In this document: positions 37,813-49,973 of the stretch, piece by piece
Layout: every line of letters begins with the position of its first letter
Position numbering within the stretch: the first letter of the stretch is position 1
Source: Nicotiana tabacum
Taxonomy: Eukaryota; Streptophyta; Magnoliopsida; Solanales; Solanaceae
DNA length: 64,000 nucleotides
Direction: 5' to 3'
Assembly: GCF_000715075.1 (NCBI RefSeq)
Contig: NC_134082.1
Location: forward strand, 139,488,948 to 139,552,947
Notes under the pieces: model-generated
The model's input: the letters and a program-made list of their open reading frames with translations, nothing else
The model's database searches: none
Told to the model about the DNA's origin: nothing
Program-made: the position numbers and the translations under genes

Positions 37813-38331
37813 AACATAAAGTTGGGCCGGCAATGCCGTCATAATTACTACAACTGACAAGCCAAAAAAATATACGTACATGGCCTACAAGCCCAACATA
37901 CTACACCAACTGACACGATATGTCTACAAGCTTCTACTGATAGATGTACTGTGATCGGAACAGGGCCCCGACCTACCCATAACCTATCTACATATATACA
38001 CAAGATGTACACCAAATGCTAGATCTGGCAACTTCGAAAGAAGGGGAGCTTACCGATAAAGTTGTACTCGGGCAACACCTACTGAGGAGATCTACCCGTC
38101 TGTCTGTCTGAACTTGCACGCATGAAATGCAGCGCCCCCAAAAAGAGACGTCAGTACGAAATAATGTACCGAGTATGTAAGGTAATATTTTGAAAGCTGA
38201 AACTGAACTGATAATATAATAACAGAAAGCAACTGGGGGTTAAGGAAAACCTAAAGATATGCTCATATGCTGATACTGACTCAACTCTCTCAATATAGTA
38301 ATTAAAATAGTTGTTTGGCCTTATAAGGCTC

Positions 38332-38332
<1 letters not shown>

Positions 38333-38420
<88 letters not shown>
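38333..38420. repeat. (AT)n microsatellite
   Basis: About 44 AT units without interruption. Tyr-Ile open frames on both strands are artefacts. Confidence 0.98.
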
Positions 38421-38422
<2 letters not shown>

Positions 38423-39781
38423 TCTACCGTAGTAGGCTCGTTCATAGGCGCTCGGCCATACTAGGCTCTGTATCTCGACCAACTGGGCCAGCTCATAGGT
38501 GCTCGGCCACAATAGATTCGATATATAACTTACCATCTGATCAGAGGTTGCCCAATAGGGGCCTACCCGTCGATTATAACTCGATGGTAAAAAAAATATT
38601 TTAATATTGTATATATAAACTCTCTGCTCTCTTGACCGGAAGAAGGAAAATACTCAATTGAATAAGATTTATATTCATCCTACGAGAAACAGAAGAATGA
38701 TCCTACAACAATTAAAATGAACTTAACTATTGAAGGTACAAGAGACAAGATTAAGAGGCATATTGAATTAATAGCAGAAAATAAAAATTACGTTTAACTT
38801 AGTGAGTCATCATTCTTGGCCTTCCATTATCCATTACAGAGTCTCTTGTTTCTACTTTTGGGAAGTAACATCTCCTTCTGATTTTAAAACCTTTTTCTTA
38901 TTTTTGACTAAATTCGTATTTAGTGTTCCAAAGCTCAACCATTTCAATGTCGTTGAAAAGAAAGAGAATACAGTAGCTTGTTGAACCCGAAATATTTCGG
39001 CTTTTTACATGGTCATACCATGAAACAGCTTCCAATTAAATGCAAAATTCATTTTTGAATATGACCCAAACCGACACATTATTTGGTCCAAACCGACCAT
39101 CGTAACTTATAAAACTAGAAAAATATACGTAACTTGCAAGACTAGCAAAAATATACGTAAATTTTGGGATATGAATTTTTCTTTATATCTCATTATCAAC
39201 CCTAGTAATTACGAGATCATGCCAAAAATAAAGGAAAGGTTTAGCCTTAACATACCTGGAGTAGAGAAAAATCTGTATAATGTTCTTAGAAAAGGTTACA
39301 CCGTACTCCCTTAAAACCATAAAATTTTACGTTGCCAAATCTTGGTGGAATCGTTGAAACGTGTAGGAAATCATGTTGCTTAATGAAATATGTAGATTCT
39401 GGTTTCAAAGTCTTCAAGAATGAAATTTGAAAGAGTTTAAGAATAACTAATGTTTTTGTGTCTTAATATTGAAACTTTTGAAATGAAATTGGCATGGTTG
39501 TTTTGAATGTTTTAAAGTAGGAGGTGTCTTGCACTAAGACATTAAGAAGCCACCTCATATAAAATGACTAATGGTCATTTTATTAACAAGGGTTTGCTGC
39601 CACGTTTTGGGATTTATTTATTAATTAGGTAATATCCTGCTATCCGATAATTAACCAATTCATAAATGTGAAGTTTTTCCTAAAGGTTCTGTAGCCTCCC
39701 GAAGATAAGTACAGACTTCTCCGTACCGATCCGCGTGACTCCACTAAACCTACTCATGACCCGTAAGACCTATGTAACTTA

Positions 39782-39796
39782 GACTCTGATACCAAC
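39782..39796 (-). other. Primer binding site (tRNA-iMet type)
   Basis: TTGGTATCAGAGTC on the minus strand follows the end of the minus-strand LTR, one base from the canonical TGGTATCAGAGCC. The leader AGGTCTTACGGGTCATGAGT and ATCGGTACGGAGAAGTCTGT continues toward lower coordinates, ending near 39660. Confidence 0.85.
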
Positions 39797-39797
39797 T

Positions 39798-42700
39798 TGT
39801 CACGACCCCAAAATCGATCCGGTCGTGATGGCCCTTATCGTGAAACTAGGTCAGCCAACTCATTTCCAAATAATACATATTTCATTTAAAACATAAGTAA
39901 AACCATGTTTTCAACTGAAATCCTAAAAAAGATATAAAGTAAAAATCAAAACAAAGCAGAAAAAATACAATCCCGATCTCGGGTGTCACTAAGTCATGAG
40001 AAAAATACTACAACTGTTCGAAATAAAATAAGACTAACATAGTCTGAGAATAGCCAACAAATACACTAAGAGGAAGATAAAGAAGGAGAAAGGGGGTACT
40101 GCAATCGCCAAACAGCTACCTCGCTATCTCCAATGAAAGCCCACGACTGAAATGATCAACAACCGCTACCGTGGCCCGAGATACCTGGATCTGCACACAA
40201 GGTGTAGGGGGTAACGTGAGTACACCAACTCAGTAAGTAACAAGTCCAAACTATGGACTAAGAGGTAGTTACAAATTCAACCTCATCAAAGATAACAGAA
40301 ATAACGTACAGTAACGTAAGCATGTTTTCAACTAAATAGACAGTTCAAAATAGGGAATAGAGCAGATATTAACATGGTAAAGAAATGAGACTCTACTACA
40401 TCTATATGTCAGTGCACATGTTGTACGGAATGCACCATACTGAGTGCCTCATGTGCCCACAATCTCAAATGCTCGTCCACTCAGTACTATATATGGCTAC
40501 TGGAAGATCTATCCCGGAATATATACGTCTCTAACAGCAGTCACTCAGTACTGAGGAAGGCCAATCCAGCCTATGGAGAAGATCCATCTCCAGATAATAA
40601 TAATGATATCAACCTCACACAACCTCTCGGTACTGTATATGGATCACAAGGCCTATGGAAGATCCGTCCCGGAATATATACACATTACAGACCATCGGTC
40701 TCCAGTACCGAAGAACAGGCCAACCAGCCTCATGGAGAAGATCCATCTCCATACCAAGGGAAGATCCATCCCTGAGTATAATCAATTGCGCTCACTGGGG
40801 GTGTGTTACAGACTCCGGAGGGGCTCCAACAGCCCAAGCGCTATCATAATCATCAACATAACCGCTGCGGCATATAGCCCGATCCCATAACTGTCACTCA
40901 CAATTAGGCTCTCAGCCTCACTCAGTCATCACTCTCCAGTCTCACACACACGGTCTCACAATATCATGAAACTAGCCCGAAATAATGATATGATGTGCTA
41001 AATAATAATAACTGAGACCGAGGCATGGTATGATATGCATAAGCAAAACTGAGTACAGAATATGAATGAATGAAATGAGATAACAGCAAGAAACGACCAC
41101 TCGGGTCTCAACAGTATTGGCGTGAAGCCCTAACAGGATATCTAGCATATTTTACAGCACATTTACTTAATCCTATGATAGAAACACGGATATCCACAAG
41201 AAAGAGTCACTACGCGATACTGTGGAATGAACCACGCCACAATCCTCACAGTGCATGCCCGCACGCCCGTCACTTGGCTTGTGCATCACCTCAATACAAA
41301 TCATATAGCACATAGTTCGGGGTTTTGAACCCTCAGAACCAAGTTTGGAAGTGTTACTTACCTCAAGCCAAGACAAACTCTAGCCCGCGACGCCCTTGCC
41401 TCTCTATTCGGCCTCCAAAATTAGTATATTATCATCAATATACGCTAAAGGAATGCAACCCATACAAAAATTATCAAATTAACTCAAAAATCCCAAAATT
41501 GGCCAAACCCGACCTCCGGACCCATGTCTCGGAATTCGATAAAAATCACATCACTAGAATCCTTATCCTCCCACGAGTCCATTCATACCAAAAGCATCGA
41601 AATCGGACCTTAAATGGCCCCTTAAATCACCACTCAAAGCTTTTCAAAATTCAAACCCTAATCTCCCAACTTTTTTCCCTAATTTTCACTAATATCATGA
41701 TTAAACAATGAAAACATGATCATAAACACAAGTAATAAAGCTTAAGTGGTTTACCCAACTGATAACCCTTGATCCCTCTTGAGAAATCACTGCCCAATCT
41801 TAATTCCAGTCTTCAAAAATGGAGAAACTTAGTAAAATTCATGAAGAAAACTTTTTTATACCTTCTGTCCAATGTTTTCCGCATCTGAGGTCTCAGAGTC
41901 GCTTCTGCGACGCCGCACCTGTGGAAAATCCATTGCACGTGCGGTTTTCACTTAACCATGGGATTCCCGCTTCTGTGGTCAGCTTCTCGCTCCTGCGGTC
42001 TCGCATGTGCGGTCCTTGTGCGCACCTGCAGTTCTCTTCAGCTCCTCAATTCTTCGCATATGCGGCCCCTATCTCGCTTCTGTGAGGCTCGCACCTGCGG
42101 TCCCTAATCCGCAGGTGCAGAAATGACAGAAGCAGCAAAGTTCAGCTGCTCAACCAATTCCAAATCCTTCCGTTAGCCATCCGAATTCATCCCGAGGCCC
42201 TCGGGGCCTCCACCAAAAATACCAACAAGTCATATACCACTATTCAAACTTATTCCAACCTTCGGAATACCCAAAACAACATCGAAACACCAAATCGACC
42301 TCGGATTCAAGCCTAAAAACTTAGAAACTTCCAAATTCCGCATACGATGCCAAACATATCAAACCAACTCCGAATGACCTGAAATTTTGCACACACATCC
42401 CAAACGACACTACTGGCCTACTCCAATTTCCGAAGTTTCATTCCGACCCCGATATTAGAATTTTCACTGCCAACCGAAAAATGCCAAATTTCCATTTTCG
42501 TCAATTTACACCTAAATCTACCACGTACCTCCAAACCACATTCCGAACAAGCTCCTACGCCCAAAATCACCTAACAGAGCTATCTGAACCATCAAAATTC
42601 ACATCCAAAATCTTTTACACATAAGTCAATATCCGATTGATTTTTCCAACTTAAACTTACTCAAAAGAGACTAAGTGTCTCATACTTCTCAAAAACCACT

Positions 42701-42814
42701 CTGAACCCGAACCAACCAATCTGATACCACATAATACAGCTGAACAAGACATAAAAAAGCAGAAATGGGGGAAATGAGGCTGAAATTCATAAAACGACCG
42801 GTCGGGTCGTTACA
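39798..42814 (-). mobile_element. Chromovirus-type 5' LTR, minus strand
   Basis: On the minus strand it reads TGTAACGACCCGACCGG..GGGGTCGTGACA, 3017 bp, with a primer site next to it, so it is the 5' LTR of a minus-strand element whose body is almost wholly missing. A TATA box TATAAAAAA is at 41852-41860, with a CpG/TGCGG word array upstream in transcript sense. The shared block GGAGCCCCTCCGGAGTCTGT is at 40807-40826 (reverse). Confidence 0.88.
41881..42125. repeat. CpG-rich word array (CGCACCTGCGGT / GCTTCTGCG words)
   Basis: GCTTCTGCGACGCCGCACCTG, GCACGTGCGG, GCTCCTGCGGTCTCGCATGTG, CGCACCTGCAG, TCGCACCTGCGGTCC and ATCCGCAGGTGCAG recur over 245 bp, ending about 20 bp upstream of the minus-strand TATA box. 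Confidence 0.85.
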
Positions 42815-43612
42815 TACACCTTGTACGATAAAAAAAAGGAATTCTTGTGGAGAAGAAGAATAGGTTTTGATTAGGAGAGAAAGGTGAATTTTAATATTCT
42901 CTACATACACGTATCAATAGTTATGGCTACATTTAATGGATATTATCCCCTAAAAAGTGGTAGTTAGGATTATGTATATTAGTAAAAATAATATAGGGTA
43001 TAATTATTTAGGTATTTCCTATGTAATTTCTATAGTTAGGCATATTGAGTAAAGAGTTTCTATAGATGTATTTTATTTCCCAAGAATAAAAGTTCGTCAA
43101 AGTACCTTTTTGAAAGTAGTTTGTTCAAAATACATTGAAAGAAATAAAGGAATAATTCTCTTATAAAAACCGACTCAGTATTGGGATAAATCTGAATAGA
43201 AGCAAGACAATTTAATTAATCAAGAGATCCTGAGTAATATGTTATACTAACAGATAATAATACTAGATGATTAATTGACGTGTTTTTAGCTAAGCAGTGC
43301 TGGTTGGTAGCGGTCACGTGACTTGTCCTAACCGACAATCAATTATCCTAATCTTTTCTGAAAAACAAAATAACAACTTTTCAAAAAAGCAATTACTGTT
43401 GTTGCCAAAAATAGCTAATTCCTCAGTCTAAACAATTACGTTTAGTATTAAGTTCTCTTTATGAAACGAAACAAATCTTTTGATTATGATGTTTCAAATA
43501 CTATTTTGTTTAAAATTTGGAAGCAATAGTTTATGTAGTTTTAAATACATAAATTTCTTTACCAAATTAACAATTAAATCCATACACAGAAAATTAAAGA
43601 CATTAGTGTTCT
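42815..43612. other. Intergenic DNA between LTR cluster and copia element
   Basis: AT-rich, no gene recognised. The segment is the left flank of the copia insertion. TACAC right after 42814 should be one half of the target duplication of the LTR element. Confidence 0.5.
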
Positions 43613-43915
43613 TGTTATAAAATATAACCCAAAATAACAATATAGAACAAGCAAAAACAAACTAAGAGATATAGAGAGGAAGAGAGGAAGAGAGGAAGAG
43701 AGGAAGAGAGGAAGAGAGGAAGAGAGATTCTTATTTCTTCTTCAATGGTATGTGTTTTCCTATCTATCACAAGGGGCATAAAAAGTGAAGAAAATATGTC
43801 ATGGAATATGTTATTGAACATACAAAATATGTCATTGAATATGTCATTAAGCATTTGAGATGAAGATCATGGAAGAAGAGTAGGCATCCACCATAATGTG
43901 ATATTTATCATAACA
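43613..43915 (-). repeat. 3' LTR of the copia element
   Basis: 303 bp. It has an expanded 8-bp repeat GGAAGAGA (about six copies, 43678-43726) against about one in the other LTR, and lacks the TCTTTATATA segment that holds the TATA box there. Confidence 0.92.
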
Positions 43916-44131
43916 CTTCCCCTTGGATGTCCAAAGATAATGTGCCTCGTTAAAACCTTACTAGGAAAAAATCCTATGGGGAAAAAATCCTAATAAAGGA
44001 AAAAGAGCACACACGTTTAGAAAGACGTCTTTTAGTTGCCTCGTTAAAAACCTTGCAAGGAAAACCCAGTGGGACAAAATTTTATAAGGAAAAAAGAGTA
44101 CAACGCGTATTAACTCCCCCTGATGAGAGCA

Positions 44132-45058
44132 TCAACTCACATCCTTGAGCCTTCGCATCCCAATTTTGTACACCAGTTTCCTGAAGGTTGATGTTGGTAG
44201 AGATTTGGTGAACAAATCAACCATATTATCACTTGAACGAATCTGTTGCACATTGATATCACCATTCTTTTGAAGATCATATGTAAAAAATAACTTTGGT
44301 GAAATATGTTTTGTCCTATATCCTTTTATGAATCCTCCCTTCAATTGGGCTATGCATGCTGCATTGTCTTCATACAAAATTGTGGGTAGTTTTTCACACT
44401 TCAAACCACATTTGTCTCGGATAAGATGTATTATAGACCTCAACCAAATACATTCTCGACTTGCTTCATGAATAGCAATTATCTCAGCATGATTAGAAGA
44501 AGTAGTCACGATTGATTGCTTAGTCGATCGCCAAGATATGGCAGTGTCGCCACATGTAAACACATAACCTGTTTGAGATCGAGCCTTATGCGGGTCAGAT
44601 AAATACCCAGCATCGGCATAACCAATAAGATCGGGATTGCAATCATTGTCATAAAATAATCCCATATCGGTAGTCCCTTTTAGATATCGCAATATGTGTT
44701 TAATCCCATTCCAATGTCTCATTGTAGGAGCAGAGCTATATCTTGCTAAGACATTAACCGAAAAATTTATGTCAGGCCTTGTAGTGTTAGCAAGATACAT
44801 TAATGCACCAATTGCACTAAGATATGGTACTTCAGGACCAAGAAGCTCTTCATTCTTTTCTTGAGGTCGAAACGGGTCCTTATTCACATCAAGTGATCGA
44901 ACAATCATCGGACTACTTAATGGATATGCTTCATCCATGTAAAACCGTTTCAATACCTTTTTAATGTAGGCAGATTGATGAACAAAAATCCCATTTGTCA
45001 AATGTTCAATTTGCAAACCGAGACATAATTTTATCTTTCCGAGATCTTTCATCTCGAA
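44132..45058 (-). pseudogene. Copia RT C-terminal part and RNase H
   Basis: Open for 306 codons. Contains DLGKIKLCLGLQIEHLTNGI, YLSAIGALMYLANTTRPDI, HILRYLKGTTDMGLFY, then RNase H with GYADAGYLSDPHKARSQTGY, STKQSIVTTSSNHAEIIAIH and YEDNAACIAQLKGG, ending with DLFTKSLPT. RNase H acidic residues D (YADA), E (HAEI) and D (YEDNA) are present. Separated from the RT core by a stop. Confidence 0.9.
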
Positions 45059-46145
45059 TTACTTCTTTAAATAATCAATTGTCTTTTGGAGTTCTGTAGG
45101 AGTTCCAATAAGGTTTATGTCATCGACATATACGGCAAGTACAACAAATTCCGGTGTTGTTTTCTTTATAAAAACACATGGACAAATGGCATCATTTATA
45201 TAACCCTCCTTTAATAAATACTCACTAAGACGGTTATACCAGATTCTTCCTGATTGCTTTAGACCATACAAAGATATTTGCAATTTGATTGAAAATATTT
45301 CCCGGGACTTTGAATTCTGTGTGTTAGGCATTTTAAATCCCTCGGGAATTTTCATGTAAATCTCATTATCAAGTGAGCCGTAGAGGTTGGCATACACCCA
45401 TTAAATGCATGTCAAGCTTTTCATGGACAACAAAACTAATGAGATAACGGAATGTTATAGCATCCATAACAGGAGAATATGTCTCTTCATAATCGACACC
45501 AGGCCTTTGTGAAAATCCTTGTGCAACAAGGCGTGCCTTATATCTTTGTACCTCATTTTTCTCATTCATTTTGCGTACAAAGACCCATTTATAGCCAACA
45601 GGCTTAACACCATTAGGTGTTTGGACTACAGGCCCCAAAACTTCACGTTTTGCAAGTGAACTTAACTCTAATTGGATTGCTTCTTGCCATTTTGGCCAAT
45701 CAAGTCTTTGTCGACATTCTCCAACAGATTGAGGTTCAAGATCCTCACTTTCTTGCATAATGCTAGATGCAACATTATATGCAAAGATGTAATCCACCAC
45801 TATATCCATTCTATTCAAATTTGTCTCAATATCGATAGGATTTATTGATAGTTCCTTATTTTCTTGAGTCTCAAGCTCATTGATTTCCTCATGAATCTCA
45901 GGATTGGTTAAATCGTGAATTTCATTATGAAACTCTTTCGTAGTGTCATCTTGATCATTTATTTTCCTTTTTCTAGGATTTCGATCCTTAGAACCTAATG
46001 GCCTGCCACGTTTTAGGCGTGTTTTTGACTCATTAGCTATGACACTAGAAGATTGTCCAATAGGGACATCAATACGGATTGGAACATTCTCTGCAGAGAT
46101 ATGTGATTTTGTTATCCTTTTCAGATCCGTAAATACATCTGGCAT
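45059..46145 (-). pseudogene. Copia reverse transcriptase
   Basis: The N-terminal part has KPVGYKWVFVRKMNEKNEV, YKARLVAQGFSQRPGVDYEE and TYSPVMDAITFRYLIS. After a frameshift near 45390 come NEIYMKIPEGFKM, ISLYGLKQSGRIWYNRLSEY and the catalytic AVYVDDINLIGTP. The YVDD box is intact. Confidence 0.9.
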
Positions 46146-46149
46146 TTGA

Positions 46150-47059
46150 TTTGCTATTTTCTACAAATGGATAATCTTTTGCACCTCTGTGTCACAAATA
46201 GAGGCACGTGGATCAAGATGAGACAATGATGTATTTTCCACAAAATTTCACGTTTGGTTTAACAAATTTCTCCCCCTAATTTTGGGGAAAATGCCTCATC
46301 AAATCGACAATCTGCAAAACGAGTAGTGAACAAATCTCCTGTTAATGTTTCAAGGTAGCGAATAATGGAGGGCGATTCAAACCCAACATATATTCCTAAC
46401 CTTCTTTGGGTACCCATCTTGGTGCGATATGGGGGTGCTACAGAGCACATATACAGCGCATCCAAAAATTCTTAGATGAGATATATTAGGTTCATGACCC
46501 AAAACTAATTGCAATGGGGAATATTTGTGATAATTTATCGGTCTGAGGCGAATTAGCATTACTGCATGCAAAATGGCGTGACCCCAAATAGAAGTGGGCA
46601 ACTTCGTTTTCATGGGTAACGGTCTTGCTATCAATTGCAGACGTTTAATTACAGACTCTGCATGACCATTTTGAGTGTGAACATGAGCTATAGGATGTTC
46701 CACTTTTATCCCAATTGATAAACAATAATCATTAAATGCTTGGGGATAAAAACTCAGCAGCATTATCAAGTCTAATAGACTTAATTGGATTATCGGAAAA
46801 TTGTGCCCGTAATCTGATTATTTGTGCCATTAATTTTGCAAACGCGAGGTTGCGAGATGACAATAGGCATACATGAGACCATCTAGAAGATGCATCTATT
46901 AAGACCATAAAATATCTAAACGACCCACTAGGTGGGTGAATAGGTCCACAAATGTCCCCTTGTATACGTTCTAAAAATGCAGGGGACTCAATCCCAACCT
47001 TTGTTGGTGATGGTCTTATAATTAACTTGCCTTGATAACAAGAAGTGCAAGAAAATTCA
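46150..47059 (-). pseudogene. Copia integrase
   Basis: Fragments in shifted frames: a core start near 46850-46960 (YFMVLIDASSRWSHVCLL-type), GIKVEHPIAHVHTQNGHAES, HAILHAVMLIRLRPINYHKY and NISHLRIFGCAVYVLC. The catalytic E is seen in NGHAESVIKRL. Stops and shifts break it at about 46150-46260 and 46770. Confidence 0.82.
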
Positions 47060-47665
47060 TTATTTAAAAAAAAAATTCAAATTCTTTAATGGATGCCCAT
47101 TTGAGTTTTCTATGATTCGTCTCATCATAATTGATCCAGGATGGCCCAATCGATCATGCCAAAGTACAAAAGTATTGGAAGTAGTAACCTTTTGGTTTAA
47201 GGTAGAATATGCCTCAATTGTACTAATTTTTGTCCAATACATGCCACAAGATAAAGATGGGAACTTCTCAATAATTCATTTTTGGCCAGAGACATTCTTG
47301 GTAACGATGAGATATTTCATATTATTCTCATCTATTGTCTCAATATGAAATTCATTTTTGCGGATATCTTTAAAACTCAACAAGTTCCTCTTGGACTTGG
47401 AGGAGAACATTGCATTCTCAATGATAATTATTGTTCCCATAGGCAGAGTTATAGTAGCTCTTCTAGAGCCTTCAATTAGATTACTACTACCAGAAATTGT
47501 AGTAATATCTGCCTTACACATACTTAAATGAGAGAAATATTTCTTCTCTTTGAATATTGTATGTGTCGTACATGAATCAATTAAGCAAATATTTTTACAA
47601 TTGAACTTTGATCCAAGTTTTCTTTGAAAGATATCCATATTTGCTTCCCGTAGTTTGACATACAA
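47060..47665 (-). pseudogene. Copia protease and GAG-pre-integrase domain
   Basis: ICLIDSCTTHTIFKEKKYF holds the protease site, where the usual DSG/DSA is DSC; this is possibly inactive. It continues with SSKSKRNLLSFKDIRKNEFH. The zinc-finger-like pre-integrase start LWHDRLGHPGSIMMRRIIEN is at 47140-47200. Confidence 0.85.
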
Positions 47666-48340
47666 AAGAAGTATATGAATAAATATTAGTATTTTTAGAG
47701 AAAAATGGAAAAGAAATAAAGTTAAACCAATAATTCAATATCAGCCTTTAATGCATTTTCTGGAAAATTCTAATTATTATACAAATAATTATGCAGAAAA
47801 TAATACAAGTACACGTATGACTAATACAACTACAACAAATTTATTTACATGTATAAATTATTTGCATTTTCCAACACATTGTATGAAAAATAATTGATCC
47901 GTGTAAGAAAAGAACATACTCATAAAAAATATTGAGGGTGAAGTAACAAAAGTTGTTCCAGGGTGCTTGTAAACCTTTTCTTAAAGAGAATTAAAGCAAC
48001 GTAAAGGAAAGTTAAAATTGTTAAAAGATCACTGAGACTAGAATACTAATTAATAGGATATTACTCCTTGTTTGTGAAATTTATAATATTTCAGAAATAA
48101 AAATATTCTTAAGAACTACATAAGAAGAATTATAAAGTGCAATAAAAATTACGAGATGTTTATTCATTACATACTACGAGTAGGAAAGCATAAAAATTAA
48201 ATTGCTCAATCATCTCTAACCACAGATCCATCACCGATCAAGTGGTTTATTTTTTCATCAGGGTGCTCAAAAAATCTGTCACATCCAAGTGGGTGATGTC
48301 AAATTCATTGTCATAGACAAGTTTGGCTTCAGGACCTTTA
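47666..48340 (-). other. AT-rich spacer between gag and protease
   Basis: About 650 bp with no open frame, very AT-rich, inside the copia body where gag and protease normally adjoin. Its origin (insertion, intron-like segment or decay) is not clear. Confidence 0.55.
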
Positions 48341-49206
48341 TTCTTTAGAGATACTTGATAAAGCTCAACCAAATGTTTTGGTATGCGACAAATTTTTGCT
48401 CAATGCCCTTTTCCACCGCAATGATAGAATTTAGTTTCTGAACCCTCTGCGTTTCGCTTCTCATCTTTCCCTTTCCATTTTTGGAAGTTATTTTTCGGTG
48501 GAGGATGATTAACACTAGGAAATTTTTTTCCTTGGATATGGACACGAGCACGACCACGAATATGACCACGACCTTTTCCACGATTAGCATAATAGGAATG
48601 CACCTCATCCTCTTTAGGCAATGGTGTAGACCCAGTGGGTTGATTTTCGTGATTTCTCATAAGCAATTCATTGTTTCGTTCAGCCACAAGTAGAAGAAAA
48701 GTCAACTGAGAGTACTTTGTGAAGCCTTTCTCTCGGTACTGCTGTTGCAAGATCATATTGGAGGCATGAAACGTTGTAAACGTTTTTTACAGCATATCAT
48801 AGTCACTGATATTATCTCCACAGAGTTTCAATTTAGAAGTAATTCTAAACATAGCAGAATTATATTCAGAAATAGACTTAAAGTCTTGGAGCCTAAGATG
48901 AGCCCAATCATATCGTGTTTGCGGAAGAGTGACCAACTTTAAGTTGTCAGATCTTTCCTTTAAACTATTCCACAAAATAAGTGGATCTTTCACTGTGAGA
49001 TATTCAATTTTTAACCCTTCATCAAGGTGATGGCGCAAGAAAATCAAGGCCTTAGCACAGTCTTGGGTAGATGCTTTATCTTTATCTTTAATGGCGTCTC
49101 CAAGACCCATTGCATCTAAATGGATTTCAGCATCCAATACCCATGTCATATAGTTCTTGCCCGAAATTTCAAGGGCAACGAACTTTCTTTTCATAATATC
49201 AGACAT
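48341..49206 (-). pseudogene. Copia gag
   Basis: The N-terminal part (48787-49206) has FVALEISGKNYMTWVLDAEI, LKIEYLTVKDPLILWNSLKE and TRYDWAHLRLQDFKSISEYN. After a shift near 48780 comes RNHENQPTGSTPLP and the zinc knuckle YHCGGKGH, with a stop instead of Trp after the His and with the first Cys replaced by Phe. The knuckle binds RNA in living elements. Confidence 0.9.
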
Positions 49207-49293
49207 AATTTAAAAAAATACAAATTTGAGAAAAATTATACCTCAATTTTCTCAAAGATCTTCTTGAAATTGTAGAGTCTCGTGCTGATAACG

Positions 49294-49574
49294 TGTTATA
49301 AAATATAACCCAAAATAACAATATAGAACAAGCAAAAACAAACTAAGATATATAGAGAGAAAGAGAGGAAGAGAGATTCTTATTTTTTCTTCAATTGTGT
49401 GTATTTTCCTATCTATTACAAGGTCTTTATATAGGCATAAAAAGTGAAGAAAATATATCATGGAATATGTCATTGAACATACAAAATATGTTATTGAATA
49501 TATCATTAAGCATTTAAGATGAAGATCATGGAAGAAGAGTAGACATCTACTATAATGTGATATTTATCGTAACA
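49294..49574 (-). repeat. 5' LTR of the copia element
   Basis: 281 bp. The minus-strand TATA box TATATAAA (49426-49433) is intact. The internal sequence CGTTATCAGCACGAGACTCT adjoins the LTR and is the likely primer site. Confidence 0.92.
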
Positions 49575-49727
49575 GTTATTAGTTCGTATTCTGTCCTTAT
49601 CCTTTTTACCAAGGGTGAAGCTTTTAGTGCTATGATCTTTCTATTTTTTCCCAAGTAGTGTTGTAAGTGAGACGTGATTCGGTATCTGCCCTTCAACTCA
49701 GAAGCAATGGAATTCTAGAAAGGAAAG

Positions 49728-49733
49728 CACGTG
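49728..49733 (+). promoter_or_regulatory. G-box in the F3H promoter
   Basis: CACGTG (within AAAGCACGTGCAGG) lies 246 bp before the F3H start and 154 bp after the copia LTR end. G-boxes are bound by bHLH and bZIP factors in flavonoid gene promoters. MYB-core-like GTTAGTTG (49744-49751) and GGTGGTTAG (49760-49768) lie between it and the TATA box. Confidence 0.6.
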
Positions 49734-49800
49734 CAGGGTTAAAGTTAGTTGCAAGGAGAGGTGGTTAGAGCTCCACGCCTACATGCAACTCCCACTCCTT

Positions 49801-49807
49801 TATAAAT
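49801..49807 (+). promoter_or_regulatory. TATA box of F3H
   Basis: TATAAAT within CTCCTTTATAAATCTCAG lies 173 bp upstream of the start codon. This implies a 5' untranslated region of about 140 nt. Confidence 0.75.
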
Positions 49808-49973
49808 CTCAGCCCCTAATTTCCTCTAACTCCTCACTACTTGCCAATCTCTCCCCTATATATCCTATATACGTCTCCACATAAAGAGTGCGTTACTATC
49901 TAAGTGCTCGTTTGTATATATGTACAAACAAAAAACAAGAAATTAGTCTATCAAACGAAGAAGATTACCAAAA

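Larger units (their letters stand above)
35421..39650. mobile_element. LTR-like sequence interrupted by a solo LTR
   Basis: 35421-35606 (TGTTATGTCCAGCCTCGAGC start) and 37813 onward (AAAGTTGGGCCGGCAATGCC, later TGCACGCATGAAATGCAGCG and GACGTCAGTACGAAATAATG) together match, from memory, a dispersed Solanaceae gypsy LTR. The right boundary is only roughly set, just before the leader of the 39798 element, and superfamily and strand are not certain. Confidence 0.5.
43613..49574 (-). mobile_element. Complete but decayed Ty1/copia retrotransposon
   Basis: 5962 bp on the minus strand. LTRs at 43613-43915 (3') and 49294-49574 (5'), ends TGTTA..TAACA, flanks GTTCT and GTTAT (5-bp duplication, one mismatch). 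The order gag, protease, integrase, RT, RNase H on the minus strand is that of copia. Frames are broken many times. The 5' LTR end is 399 bp from the F3H start codon, and element transcription would run away from F3H. Confidence 0.92.
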
